Part shown: positions 8,575 through 17,722 of the stretch, piece by piece | Position numbering within the stretch: the first letter of the stretch is position 1 | Layout: each line of letters starts with the position of its first letter | Source: Flavimaribacter sediminis | GTDB lineage: Bacteria > Pseudomonadota > Alphaproteobacteria > Rhizobiales > Rhizobiaceae | NCBI RefSeq assembly: GCF_019492055.1 | Contig: NZ_JAICBX010000002.1 | Location: 1,178,001 to 1,242,000 of the forward strand | Length of the DNA: 64,000 nucleotides | Reading direction: 5' to 3' | Translations under genes and position numbers: made by a program | Notes under the pieces: model-generated | Seen by the model: the letters and a program-made list of their open reading frames with translations, nothing else | Told to the model about the DNA's origin: nothing | Database searches by the model: none

Positions 8575-9810
8575 ATGCGTTTTCATACACGACTTCTCGC
8601 TTTGGCGGCTACAGTGGCGATGCCGCTCGGCGCGGCTCAGGCGACAGAACTCGAAGTGACACACTGGTGGACATCGGGCGGTGAAGCCGCCGCGGTCGCC
8701 GAATTCGCCAAGGCTTTCGACGCCACCGGCAACAAATGGGTCGACGGCGCGATCGCCGGCGGCGGCGGCACGGCGCGTCCCGTGATGATCAGCCGCATCA
8801 CCGGCGGCGATCCGATGGGCGCCACGCAGTTCAACCATGGTCGCCAGGCCGAGGAACTGATCGAGGCCGGACTGTTCGTCGATCTGACGGAGCTTGCCGA
8901 AAAGGAAAACTGGAAGGACGTCGTCAATCCGCCGTCGCTGCTCGACAGCTGCACGCTCGACGGGCGCATCTACTGCGTGCCGGTCAATATCCATTCCCCG
9001 CAGTGGCTGTGGCTCTCCCACAAGGCGTTTGAAGACGCCGGCGTTCCGGTTCCCACGAACTGGGACGAATACGTAGCCGCCGTCCCCGCTCTGGTTGAAG
9101 CCGGCAAGGTGCCGCTGGCGCTCGGCAACCAGCCCTGGCAGTCCAACCTGCTCTTCGGCGCAGTGCAGATCGCGATCGGCGGCATTGACCTGTGGAAGCA
9201 GGTCAACCTCGGAAAAGACGCCGAGGCGGCGCGCAGTCCTGAAATGGCGAAGGTCTTTCAGGCCATGGCCGACGCCCGCGAAATGGCGGAGGAATCCAAC
9301 GTCCAGGACTGGAACCAGGCCACCAACATGGTGATCACCGGTGAAGCCGGCGGACAGATCATGGGCGACTGGGCGCAAGGCGAATTCCAGGTCGCAAACC
9401 AGGTCGCAGGCCAAGACTATTCCTGCCTGCCGGGCCTCGGCGTGCACGAATACATCTCGACGGGCGGCGACGCCTTCTACTTCCCGAAACTCGACGATCC
9501 GGAGCAGACCAAGGCGCAGCTCGAACTCGCCTCGCTTATGGTTTCGAAGCCGGTGCAGGTCGCCTTCAACCTGAAGAAGGGCTCCCTGCCGATCCGCGGC
9601 GACGTCGACCTCGAAGCGGCCAATGACTGCATGAAGAAGGGTCTGGAGATCCTTGCCGCCGGCCGTATGCTGCCTTCCGGCGACCAGGTCTTTTCGGCCG
9701 ACACCCAGACGCAGTTCAACGATCTCATGGTCGAATTCATGAAGGATCCGTCGATCTCCGCCGAGGACGCGCAGAAGCGCTACGCCGACATCGTCGAAAA
9801 CGCCGACTAA
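8575..9810 (+). CDS. CUT1 sugar ABC transporter, periplasmic binding protein
   Basis: A 411-residue solute-binding protein. A cleavable signal peptide (MRFHTRLLALAATVAMPLG, predicted cleavage near AQA-TE) is followed by an ELEVTHWWTSGGEAAAV start, characteristic of glucose/oligosaccharide-binding proteins of cluster E-type lipoprotein/periplasmic families. It has four cysteines in the mature part, including a CTLDGRIYC pair. The start at 8575 is set by GGGAGGAC and the signal peptide; the 21 codons upstream are not coding. It is the first gene of a transporter-catabolism operon and is followed by a strong hairpin. The sugar cannot be read from sequence; glucose/galactose-type or alpha-glucoside substrates are likely. 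Confidence 0.9.
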   Translation: MRFHTRLLALAATVAMPLGAAQATELEVTHWWTSGGEAAAVAEFAKAFDATGNKWVDGAIAGGGGTARPVMISRITGGDPMGATQFNHGRQAEELIEAGLFVDLTELAEKENWKDVVNPPSLLDSCTLDGRIYCVPVNIHSPQWLWLSHKAFEDAGVPVPTNWDEYVAAVPALVEAGKVPLALGNQPWQSNLLFGAVQIAIGGIDLWKQVNLGKDAEAARSPEMAKVFQAMADAREMAEESNVQDWNQATNMVITGEAGGQIMGDWAQGEFQVANQVAGQDYSCLPGLGVHEYISTGGDAFYFPKLDDPEQTKAQLELASLMVSKPVQVAFNLKKGSLPIRGDVDLEAANDCMKKGLEILAAGRMLPSGDQVFSADTQTQFNDLMVEFMKDPSISAEDAQKRYADIVENAD

Positions 9811-9826
9811 GGCTGAACCGAAATGA

Positions 9827-9859
9827 CCCGGTCCGGCGGCAATGCGCCGCCGGACCGGG
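9827..9859 (+). promoter_or_regulatory. Intercistronic hairpin after the binding-protein gene
   Basis: A 14-bp perfect GC-rich stem (9827-9840 with 9846-9859) around the five-base loop AATGC. No T run follows, so it is more likely an mRNA-stabilising or partial-termination element that keeps binding-protein mRNA in excess over the permeases than a full terminator. Confidence 0.75.
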
Positions 9860-9879
9860 GATCAGCGGGGGGAAGCCGC

Positions 9880-10773
9880 ATGTCGAGCAATCGGCCAATC
9901 AGGCTGTTCCGAAATCTGAATGCGAAAATCAGCGCGATCCCGATGATCGCGACGGCGCTTGTCGTATTCGTCGGCGGCACCGTCTGGACCATCATCTATT
10001 CCTTCACGAATTCCAAATTGCTGCCGCGGGCGAAATTCGTCGGGCTCGATCAGTATGAGCGCCTGTGGAACAGCAACAAGTGGCTGATTTCCATCGAGAA
10101 CCTGTTCATTTTCGGGATCTGCTCGCTGATCTTCTCCTTTATCATCGGATTCGTTCTCGCGGCTCTGCTCGATCAGAAGATCCGCTTCGAGGACACGTTC
10201 CGCTCGATCTTCCTGTTTCCCTTCGCGCTGTCCTTCATCGTCACCGGTCTGGTGTGGCAGTGGCTTCTCAACCCGGACTTCGGAATCCAGAGCGTGGTGC
10301 GGTCGCTCGGATGGGAGAGCTTCGATTTCGATCCGCTCTACAACGCGAACATCGTCATTTACGGCATTCTAATCGCAGCTCTGTGGCAAGGCACCGGGCT
10401 TGTCATGTGCCTTATGCTCGCCGGATTGCGCGGTATTGACGAGGACATCTGGAAAGCCGCGCGCGTCGACGGAATCCCGATGTGGAAAACCTATCTCTTC
10501 ATCGTCATCCCGATGATGCGGCCGGTCTTCATCACCGCAGTCGTCATCATCGCGTCCGGCATCGTGCGCGTCTACGATCTGGTCGTGGCGCAGACCAGCG
10601 GCGGACCGGGCATCGCCTCGGAAGTGCCTGCGAAATACGTTTATGACGCGATGTTTCTGTCACAAAATCTCGGACAGGGTTTCGCCGCGTCGACGATGAT
10701 GCTGCTGTCGGTGGCGATCGTCGTCATTCCATGGGCCTATCTCGAATTCGGAGGCCGCAAGAGCCATGGATAG
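9880..10773 (+). CDS. Sugar ABC transporter permease (first subunit)
   Basis: A 297-residue inner-membrane permease of the MalF/UgpA type with about six helices. The cytoplasmic EAA loop, where the ATPase docks, reads EDIWKAARVDGIPMWKTYLF. The first helix is ISAIPMIATALVVFVGGTVW. The start at 9880 is chosen for GGGGGGAAG just upstream; an in-frame ATG at 9823 lies inside the hairpin stem region. Its last 8 bases overlap the next permease gene, a sign of translational coupling. Confidence 0.93.
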   Translation: MSSNRPIRLFRNLNAKISAIPMIATALVVFVGGTVWTIIYSFTNSKLLPRAKFVGLDQYERLWNSNKWLISIENLFIFGICSLIFSFIIGFVLAALLDQKIRFEDTFRSIFLFPFALSFIVTGLVWQWLLNPDFGIQSVVRSLGWESFDFDPLYNANIVIYGILIAALWQGTGLVMCLMLAGLRGIDEDIWKAARVDGIPMWKTYLFIVIPMMRPVFITAVVIIASGIVRVYDLVVAQTSGGPGIASEVPAKYVYDAMFLSQNLGQGFAASTMMLLSVAIVVIPWAYLEFGGRKSHG

Positions 10774-11689
10774 TTCGACCGCAACGCTCCCGACAAGCCA
10801 CGCCGCCAGGGCCGAGCCGCGCGGAAAGAAACCGCAGCGCCGGCTGTCTCGCCGCAACATCATCATCTACGGCACGCTGACGGTCGCCGCGATCTACTAT
10901 CTGTTGCCGCTTTACGTGATGGTGGTGACGTCTTTGAAGGGCATGCCGGAGATCAGGCTCGGCAATATTTTCTCGCCGCCGCTGGAAATCACGTTCGAAC
11001 CATGGGTCAAGGCCTGGGCGACGGCCTGCACGGGGCTGAACTGCGACGGCCTCTCCCGCGGTTTCTGGAACTCGGTGCGGATCACCATTCCCTCGGTGAT
11101 CCTGTCGATCCTGGTGGCGTCGGTGAACGGCTATGCGCTCGCCAACTGGCGCTTCAAGGGCGCAAACATTTTCTTCACGATCCTTATCGTCGGCGCCTTC
11201 ATCCCCTACCAGGTGATGCTCTATCCGATCGTCATCATCCTGCGCGAAATCGGCCTCTACGGCAGCCTGACGGGGCTCGTGATCGTGCACACGATCTTCG
11301 GCATGCCGATCCTGACCCTGCTCTTCCGCAACTACTTCACGTCGATCCCGGAAGAGCTGTTCAAGGCGGCGCGCGTCGACGGCGCCGGTTTCTGGACGAT
11401 CTATCTGAGGATCATGCTGCCGATGAGCCTGCCGATCTTCGTCGTCGCCATGATCATTCAGGTCACCGGCATCTGGAACGACTTCCTGTTCGGGGTCGTC
11501 TACACCGGTCCGGAAACCTATCCGATGACGGTACAGCTCAACAATATCGTCAACTCGACGCAGGGCGTAAAGGAATACAACGTCAATATGGCCGCCACGA
11601 TCATCACGGGCCTTGTGCCGCTCATCATCTATTTCATCTCGGGCAAGCTATTCGTGCGCGGCATCGCCGCCGGCGCGGTGAAAGGGTAA
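10766..11689 (+). CDS. Sugar ABC transporter permease (second subunit)
   Basis: A 307-residue MalG/UgpE-type permease that should form a heterodimer with the preceding subunit. The EAA loop reads EELFKAARVDGAGFWTIYLR. A hydrophilic N-terminal tail (~30 residues, Arg/Lys rich) precedes the first helix. A periplasmic loop with two Cys (ATACTGLNCDGLSRG) before the second helix is a feature of glucose-type CUT1 transporters. It overlaps the first permease gene and lies 6 bases before the ATPase gene. Confidence 0.93.
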   Translation: MDSSTATLPTSHAARAEPRGKKPQRRLSRRNIIIYGTLTVAAIYYLLPLYVMVVTSLKGMPEIRLGNIFSPPLEITFEPWVKAWATACTGLNCDGLSRGFWNSVRITIPSVILSILVASVNGYALANWRFKGANIFFTILIVGAFIPYQVMLYPIVIILREIGLYGSLTGLVIVHTIFGMPILTLLFRNYFTSIPEELFKAARVDGAGFWTIYLRIMLPMSLPIFVVAMIIQVTGIWNDFLFGVVYTGPETYPMTVQLNNIVNSTQGVKEYNVNMAATIITGLVPLIIYFISGKLFVRGIAAGAVKG

Positions 11690-11695
11690 GACGTC

Positions 11696-12781
11696 GTGGC
11701 AAGCGTATCGGTAAAAAACCTGTTCTTGAGTTTCGGCGAGGTAAAGGTCCTGCAGGATCTCAATCTCGAGGTCGGTCGCGGCGAGTTTCTGGTGCTCCTC
11801 GGTTCGTCGGGATGCGGAAAATCAACGCTGCTTAACTGCATCGCCGGCCTGCTCGACATCTCTGACGGACAGATCTTCATCAGTGACAAAAACGTCACCT
11901 GGGAGGAGCCGAAGGACCGCGGCATCGGCATGGTGTTCCAGTCCTACGCGCTCTATCCGCAGATGACGGTGGAGGGAAACCTCGCCTTCGGGCTGAGAAA
12001 CGCCGGCGTGGGTCGTGCAGAGATCGCCAAGCGGATCAAGCAGGCCGCGGAACTTCTGCATATCGAACCGCTGCTCAAACGCAAACCGGCGCAGCTTTCT
12101 GGTGGTCAGCGGCAACGCGTCGCCATTGGCCGGGCGCTGGTGCGCGACGTCGACGTGTTCCTTTTCGACGAGCCGCTTTCCAACCTGGACGCCAAGCTGC
12201 GCGCCGAATTGCGCGTGGAAATCAAGCGTCTGCACCAGCAGCTCGAAAACACGACGATGATCTATGTCACCCACGACCAGATCGAAGCGCTGACGCTTGC
12301 CGACCGGATCGCCATCATGCGCGGCGGCGCGATCCAGCAGCTCGCCGATCCCCACACGATCTACAATCGCCCGATCAACAAATATGTCGCCGGCTTCATC
12401 GGCTCTCCCAGCATCAATTTCCTGGACGGCGCCGTCACACGCGACGGGAAACCGCGCTTCACTTCTGGCGAAGTGGTCGTGGATCTTGAGCGGTATCCGT
12501 TCGAGGACGGCTCGTCGGACGGCGCCTGCGCCTTCGGCGTCCGTCCGGAACATATCGCCTTCGGCGACGCCGCGGCCGATTCGCCGTTCACCGCGGAGGT
12601 CCGGGTCGACGTGGTCGAGCCTATGGGATCCGATACGCTTGTCTGGTCGAAACTCGGCGGACAGGACTTCCGCTTCCGCGTGGACGGCCAGATCCCGGTA
12701 TCGACGGGCGAAAACGTCAGGATCGGCTTCGATCCGGCCCGCGCGTCCATATTCGACAAAAAAACAGAGCTTCGGCTCTAA
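11696..12781 (+). CDS. Sugar ABC transporter ATP-binding protein (MalK/UgpC type)
   Basis: A 361-residue ATPase that drives the CUT1 transporter. It has Walker A GSSGCGKST, Q-loop MVFQSYALYPQMTV, signature LSGGQRQRVAIGRAL, Walker B DVFLFDEPLSNLDAKLR and the H-loop in YVTHDQIEA. A C-terminal TOBE/OB regulatory region (about 235-361) includes FGVRPEHIAF. The start is GTG at 11696, 6 bases after the permease stop, with AAAGGG overlapping that stop. Genes before and after it read in the same direction as a single operon. Confidence 0.95.
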   Translation: MASVSVKNLFLSFGEVKVLQDLNLEVGRGEFLVLLGSSGCGKSTLLNCIAGLLDISDGQIFISDKNVTWEEPKDRGIGMVFQSYALYPQMTVEGNLAFGLRNAGVGRAEIAKRIKQAAELLHIEPLLKRKPAQLSGGQRQRVAIGRALVRDVDVFLFDEPLSNLDAKLRAELRVEIKRLHQQLENTTMIYVTHDQIEALTLADRIAIMRGGAIQQLADPHTIYNRPINKYVAGFIGSPSINFLDGAVTRDGKPRFTSGEVVVDLERYPFEDGSSDGACAFGVRPEHIAFGDAAADSPFTAEVRVDVVEPMGSDTLVWSKLGGQDFRFRVDGQIPVSTGENVRIGFDPARASIFDKKTELRL

Positions 12782-12831
12782 GCCGCGCCCTGCGCTAACC
12801 AACCCGGCCTGTCTCCACGAATGGAATTCCC

Positions 12832-13584
12832 ATGAAAGATATATCCTACCAGCTCTATTCTTCCCGCGAATTTCCTCCGCTTGAAAAAACCCTGTCGATG
12901 CTGAAGGGGCTCGGCTACACCCAAGTCGAGGGGTATGGCGGCCTCTACGCGGACCCGGCGGCGCTCGGCGCAGCGCTCAAGGCCGCCGGTCTTGCGATGC
13001 CATCCGGCCATTTCGGCCTCGACATGCTGGAAGACGCGCCGGACAAGGCGATGGCGGTGGCGCAGGCGACGGACATGAAGATGGTCATATGCCCCTATCT
13101 GATGGAACCGGACCGACCGGGCGACGCGGCCGGCTGGCGGGCCTTCGGCGCGCGGCTCGAAAAGGCCGGTCAACCGTTTCGAGACGCCGGCCTGACCGTC
13201 GGCTGGCACAATCACGATTTCGAATTCCGCCCGTTGTCCGACGGCAGCATACCGCTGCAGCACATCCTGGACGGCGGTCCGACGCTTGGCTGGGAGGCCG
13301 ACATCGCCTGGATCGCGCGCGGCAAGGCCGACCCGCTTTCCTGGATCGACCGGTATGGCGACCGCATTGTAGCAGCGCATGTCAAGGACATCGCTCCCGA
13401 GGGCGAAAACGCCGGCGAGGACGGCTGGGCGGATGTCGGCCATGGCGTGATGGACTGGAAGTCCCTGCTGGCGGCCCTGAAGAAGGCCGATGTCAGCCTT
13501 TACGTAATGGAACATGACAAACCGAATGACGACGAGCGTTTCGCCCGCCGTTCGATCGCGTCCCTCAAGGCCCTGACGGAGTAG
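12832..13584 (+). CDS. Xylose isomerase-like TIM-barrel sugar isomerase/epimerase
   Basis: A 250-residue AP-endonuclease/xylose-isomerase-type TIM barrel. Visible metal/active-site elements are the conserved GWHNHDFEF segment, the HVKD motif and a late acidic residue in VMEHD. Such proteins isomerise or epimerise sugars, inositols or 3-keto sugars; the pairing with an oxidoreductase is typical of oxidised-sugar catabolism. It is followed after three bases by the Gfo/Idh gene and belongs to the ABC operon. It is cytosolic; the specific substrate is not readable. Confidence 0.85.
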   Translation: MKDISYQLYSSREFPPLEKTLSMLKGLGYTQVEGYGGLYADPAALGAALKAAGLAMPSGHFGLDMLEDAPDKAMAVAQATDMKMVICPYLMEPDRPGDAAGWRAFGARLEKAGQPFRDAGLTVGWHNHDFEFRPLSDGSIPLQHILDGGPTLGWEADIAWIARGKADPLSWIDRYGDRIVAAHVKDIAPEGENAGEDGWADVGHGVMDWKSLLAALKKADVSLYVMEHDKPNDDERFARRSIASLKALTE

Positions 13585-13587
13585 ACC

Positions 13588-14736
13588 ATGCAGGAAAAAA
13601 CCCTCGGCGTCGGCATTGTCGGCTGCGGCAACATCTCTCAGGCCTATTTCAGCCTCGCCCCGCTGTTTCGTGGCGTCAAGGTGGTCGCTTGCGCCGATAT
13701 CGACCGGAAGGCCTCCGCCCAGCGCGCCGCTGAATTCGACGTGCGCGACAATTCCCTCGAGGAGCTTCTGGACGCCGACGACGTGGACATCGTCGTCAAC
13801 CTGACCATCCCTGCAGCCCATCACGACGTGTCGAAGGCGGCGCTGCTCGCCGGCAAGCATGTCTACTCGGAAAAGCCCTTCGTGCTGTCGCTGGAAGAAG
13901 GCCTCGCCCTGGCCAAACTGGCCGACGAGAAGAAGTTGCGCATCGGATCGGCGCCGGACACGTTTCTGGGCGGCGCGCACCAGCACGCCCGTCACCTGGT
14001 CGACAGCGGCGCCATCGGCAAAATCACCGGCGGCACAGCTTTCGTGATGAATCACGGCATGGAGCACTGGCATCCCAATCCTGACTTTTTCTACCAGAAA
14101 GGCGGCGGACCGATCCTCGATATCGGCCCGTATTACATTACCGATCTGGTGCAGCTGATCGGATCGGTTGAAAAGGTGGCGGCGCTGACCGCCGCGCCGA
14201 GCCGGCGCAGGACGATATCCTCCGAGCCGCGCGCCGGTGAAACCATTCCCGTGGAAACGCCGACGACAATCCACGCGCTGCTGCAATTCGCCAACGGCGC
14301 GGTGGTGACGTTTGGCGCCAGCTGGGACGTGTGGAGTCATGAACACGGCAATATCGAATTGTATGGGGAGAAGGGTACGCTTTATGTTCCCGACCCCAAT
14401 TTCTTCGGCGGGGCGTTGTCCATGACCGAAGGGACCGAGCCGGTAAGCCACCTGGAAGCCTACGACCACCCCTTTTCGGTTCCCAATCAGGAACACCACA
14501 GCCTGGGACCACTCGCCAATTATCGCACGGCCGGGCTGTCCGACATGGCGCTCGCCATTCTGGAGGGCAGACCGCACCGCTGTTCGCTCGAACTGGCGCT
14601 GCACGTGATCGACATCATGACCTCGATCCTGAAATCGGGGGAAACCGGCGAGTTCGTCACGATAACAATCGGATGCGAGCGGCCGCGGCCGCTTGGCATG
14701 GAGGAAGCCCGCGCCATGCTGGTGCAGCAGGCTTAG
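13588..14736 (+). CDS. Gfo/Idh/MocA family NAD(P)-dependent oxidoreductase
   Basis: A 382-residue sugar dehydrogenase-type enzyme. The N-terminal Rossmann fold has GIVGCGNISQAYF, then the EKPF motif (lysine of the family active site, in VYSEKPFVLS) and a C-terminal alpha/beta substrate domain with GPYYITDLVQLIG. GGAG lies 8 bases before the ATG. As the last gene of the sugar ABC operon it probably oxidises the imported sugar or its isomerised form, perhaps through a 3-keto intermediate as in rhizobial disaccharide pathways (inference). Confidence 0.9.
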   Translation: MQEKTLGVGIVGCGNISQAYFSLAPLFRGVKVVACADIDRKASAQRAAEFDVRDNSLEELLDADDVDIVVNLTIPAAHHDVSKAALLAGKHVYSEKPFVLSLEEGLALAKLADEKKLRIGSAPDTFLGGAHQHARHLVDSGAIGKITGGTAFVMNHGMEHWHPNPDFFYQKGGGPILDIGPYYITDLVQLIGSVEKVAALTAAPSRRRTISSEPRAGETIPVETPTTIHALLQFANGAVVTFGASWDVWSHEHGNIELYGEKGTLYVPDPNFFGGALSMTEGTEPVSHLEAYDHPFSVPNQEHHSLGPLANYRTAGLSDMALAILEGRPHRCSLELALHVIDIMTSILKSGETGEFVTITIGCERPRPLGMEEARAMLVQQA

Positions 14737-14795
14737 GGGCGAGAGCCCTGCACGCGGCGCGGCTTCCTCCTAAAATTTCGACAGACGCGCAGGCG

Positions 14796-16109
14796 TCACC
14801 CGGCGGAATGCCGGGTAGCGCCTGCCACGCGGCGCACCTTGCGCGGCGCCGCTATCCAGATGCACAGTATCGACAGCGGGCAGGCGATGGCGACAACACA
14901 CAGACCGACAGTGTAGCTGCCGGCCAGATCGTAGAGATACCCGGTGACCCAGGGTCCCGTTCCGGCTCCGAGATTGGCCATGACGGCGACAGTGCCAAGG
15001 ATTGTGGCGAAGCGCCTTCCTGCGAAGATTTCGGCCGTCACCGGGCCAAACAGCGACGCGATCCCGTATCCCAACAACCCCTGAAAGCCGACCGTTGCAT
15101 AAAGCAGCAAGCGGTTTGGATGGCTCTCCATGACGACCATGGCGATTGCGCAAAGCATAAAACCGGAAACCGCGACGCTCCAGCCGACCTCACGGCCGAA
15201 ACGATCGGAGAAATGACCGATTGTAATCTGCCCGATCACGCCGGCGGCGGCGACAAGTGAGAAGGCGAAGGCCGCCTCCGTTGCATTGACGCCGACATCC
15301 AGAAAGAACCGGATCTGATGGACCTGGACCGCATACCAGGCGTAGAGCGCCAGGAAATATCCGGCGGCGATCCACCAGAAACGCCGTGTTCTCATGGCTG
15401 AAGGCAGCGTCCAGTCTCGCTCCGCCCAGGCCTTGTCGACGATGACGGGACCGCCGGCGGCGCTATCCGCTTCCCCGGACGCATCTCCATTGTCGGCCAA
15501 AAGGCCGACATCCTCGGGCCGACCACGCTGAAGCAGCAGGTTGAGCGGGATGATCACGATGATAAACGCGCACGCCATGGCGATGCATGCGGTGCGCCAG
15601 CCCGATGTGTCTATGACGATCTGCAGCAGCGGAAACAGGCCGAGCGCCAGTACCCCGACGCCGGAAAACGCAATGCCGAGCGCCAGTCCGCGCCGGCGCA
15701 TGAACCAGTTTGGAAGAAACATGGAATGCCCGACATAGGCCATCGGCATGGAACCGCCGGTCGCCAGCAGGCCAAGGCTGAGGTAAAATGCAAGCGGCGT
15801 GCTGGCGAAAGTTGCGGCGTAATAGCCAAGCGCCACCACGATTGCGCTGACCGGCAGGATTATCCGTGGCCCGTAACGGTCCATCAGCATGCCGATGAAA
15901 GGGACGGACGCCGTCGATGCGATGAAACCGACGGAGAAAATGGCCGCTGTGACGCCGCGTTCCCAACCGAACTCGTCGAGAATCGGCGGATACAGGAGCG
16001 AAAAGGCCGTGCGCGCGTTGACCGCTATTCCAAGCGTCAGAAACGCAACGGCGATCACGACCCACCCATAGTAGAAACGGGTGGCGACTGGTGGTCTTCC
16101 GCCGTTCAT
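14796..16109 (-). CDS. MFS transporter, OFA/monocarboxylate-like
   Basis: A 437-residue 12-helix major facilitator, two six-helix halves joined by a hydrophilic loop (around QRGRPEDVGLLADNGDASGEADS). The RFYYGWVVIAVAF start and the motif-A-like loop GMLMDRYGPRIIL fit the oxalate/formate-antiporter and monocarboxylate branch. The start at 16109 is chosen for GGAGGGGAG upstream; the frame extends 43 codons further without a signal. It diverges from the LysR gene across 454 bases and may be a LysR target. Substrate probably a small organic acid. Confidence 0.85.
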   Translation of the reverse strand: MNGGRPPVATRFYYGWVVIAVAFLTLGIAVNARTAFSLLYPPILDEFGWERGVTAAIFSVGFIASTASVPFIGMLMDRYGPRIILPVSAIVVALGYYAATFASTPLAFYLSLGLLATGGSMPMAYVGHSMFLPNWFMRRRGLALGIAFSGVGVLALGLFPLLQIVIDTSGWRTACIAMACAFIIVIIPLNLLLQRGRPEDVGLLADNGDASGEADSAAGGPVIVDKAWAERDWTLPSAMRTRRFWWIAAGYFLALYAWYAVQVHQIRFFLDVGVNATEAAFAFSLVAAAGVIGQITIGHFSDRFGREVGWSVAVSGFMLCAIAMVVMESHPNRLLLYATVGFQGLLGYGIASLFGPVTAEIFAGRRFATILGTVAVMANLGAGTGPWVTGYLYDLAGSYTVGLCVVAIACPLSILCIWIAAPRKVRRVAGATRHSAG

Positions 16110-16563
16110 AAAACACTCCCCTCCGCCGATTCGCCACTTCAAATGGCCGGGCATTTCCACGTCATTCGGCCCACCCGTGTCAAGACGAGGCGTTCTGAAG
16201 CCGTTGTCCTCTTGAAAGGTCCTGCTTGCGGCGATCACAGCGCGTGCAAAGTCGGGACTTCAAGCTTTCGCCATGACTGTCACATTACGTGGTTTGAGCA
16301 CGTGTCTTTTATGCAACCGTAAGCTTGTGCAGGACTGAATTACCGTCCATACTGCCGGTAACAGAGTGATTTTCTACTGAAAAAACAATGATGGAGCGGG
16401 CGCGACAATGATGACGGCACAACAGGAAAGAGAAGAAGTGGCCACCACGATCCAGTCGCTTGAGGCGCAAGATGGACGACCAGATCATCGCGGCCACGGC
16501 CAATCAGTAGAAAATCTGGATTAATTGTGGAAATGAATTAATTATATAGAATATATTAATCCG
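16110..16563. other. Divergent promoter region between MFS and LysR genes
   Basis: 454 bases with no supportable gene. The last 30 bases before the LysR start are almost pure A/T and nearly palindromic (about 16536-16560, TTAATTATATAGAATATATTAA-like), a plausible autoregulatory LysR site. No Shine-Dalgarno sequence precedes the LysR ATG. Confidence 0.5.
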
Positions 16564-17550
16564 ATGAATATACAGACTCTGGATCTCAATCTGCTACGCA
16601 TCCTGTTCGCGTTGCTACAGGAGCGATCGACCGTCAAGGCGGGCGCGCGCGTAGGATTGTCGCAGCCGGCGGTTTCAGCGGCTCTTGGCCGATTGCGGGA
16701 GTCTCTCGGCGACCCGCTCTTCATCCGACAGGGACAAAGAATCGTCCCGACGGATTTCGCAAAGAGCCTCGAGTTGCCGCTTCAGCGCATGTACGAAGAT
16801 CTCGACGCCCTTCTGAAACGGGCGGAAGCATTCGATCCCACCACGTCGAGCGTTTCCTTCATGATTTCAGGCACGGATTTCTTCGGTGACCTGCTGATGC
16901 CTTCGCTCGCGAACATCCTCTCCAGCCATGCGCCGCATATGCGGATCCAGTTGACGGAACTGCAGGATCCGGAAGGCGTCAATGATCTCGAAAACGTCCA
17001 TATCGATCTCACGCTCAGACCCAAGTTGGATTTTCCCGAATGGGTTGAATATGTGCCGGTGTTCAAATCTGAATATGTGATGATCGCGCGGGAGGGCCAT
17101 CCGGCGCTCGCCGGCGCCGGCGTATTGCCGGGAGACGTGGTCCCGATGGACCTGTTCTGCAGTCTCGGACATATGCTGATGTCAATGCGGGGCAATCTGA
17201 CGGGCCTTGGCGACGATGCGCTTGCGCAGGTGGGGCGCGAACGCCGCGTGGTCATGTCCATGCCAAGCTTTTCCGGCGTCTACAACTCCGTCTCCAAAAG
17301 CGACCTTGTGGCGCTGATACCGCACCAGCTTGCCGAGAGCATTGCGCCGCGCATCGGTCTGTCGATCTACAATCTGCCGATGAAAGTGGATCCCGTGACC
17401 ATATGCATGATCTGGCACCGCCGAAGAACCGCCAGCTCGGCGCATCAATGGCTTCGTGAAACGGTCATGAACATCATGACGCCGCTGAACAAAGCCAGTG
17501 CGCCGGCCGAACCCGTTTCCGTGCGAATTCCGAAGCGCGAAGTCAGCTGA
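16564..17550 (+). CDS. LysR family transcriptional regulator
   Basis: A 328-residue LysR-type regulator. The N-terminal winged helix starts LDLNLLRILFALLQERSTVK and contains SQPAVSAALGRLRESLGDPLF. The rest is a periplasmic-binding-like effector domain of the NodD/PcpR-like subgroup. The start is the family-typical position although no ribosome site is visible and the leader is A/T-rich, so translation may start near the transcript end. Its neighbours (MFS, ammonia-lyase, molybdoenzyme) are candidate targets. Confidence 0.9.
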   Translation: MNIQTLDLNLLRILFALLQERSTVKAGARVGLSQPAVSAALGRLRESLGDPLFIRQGQRIVPTDFAKSLELPLQRMYEDLDALLKRAEAFDPTTSSVSFMISGTDFFGDLLMPSLANILSSHAPHMRIQLTELQDPEGVNDLENVHIDLTLRPKLDFPEWVEYVPVFKSEYVMIAREGHPALAGAGVLPGDVVPMDLFCSLGHMLMSMRGNLTGLGDDALAQVGRERRVVMSMPSFSGVYNSVSKSDLVALIPHQLAESIAPRIGLSIYNLPMKVDPVTICMIWHRRRTASSAHQWLRETVMNIMTPLNKASAPAEPVSVRIPKREVS

Positions 17551-17722
17551 CAAAGCCGCAGAAACCGCGGTTTGGAACTTTCTCCGCACCGGATCCCGGC
17601 CCCCGGCAACGACCGGGGCAATGATCCGGAAACCGCAATTTTTCTGCGAAACCTCAAGGAAATACTCTGCCTTTGGCCAAGAATTGGGCAATTTTCTCGC
17701 ATCATGCCTGCATAATGCGCAC

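Noticed and set aside
12778-14604. A 608-codon minus-strand frame across the isomerase and oxidoreductase genes
   Set aside because: It covers two convincing plus-strand enzymes and has no motif of its own.
16309-16503. A 64-codon minus-strand frame in the MFS-LysR gap
   Set aside because: No ribosome site, no protein-like pattern; more likely a divergent promoter region.
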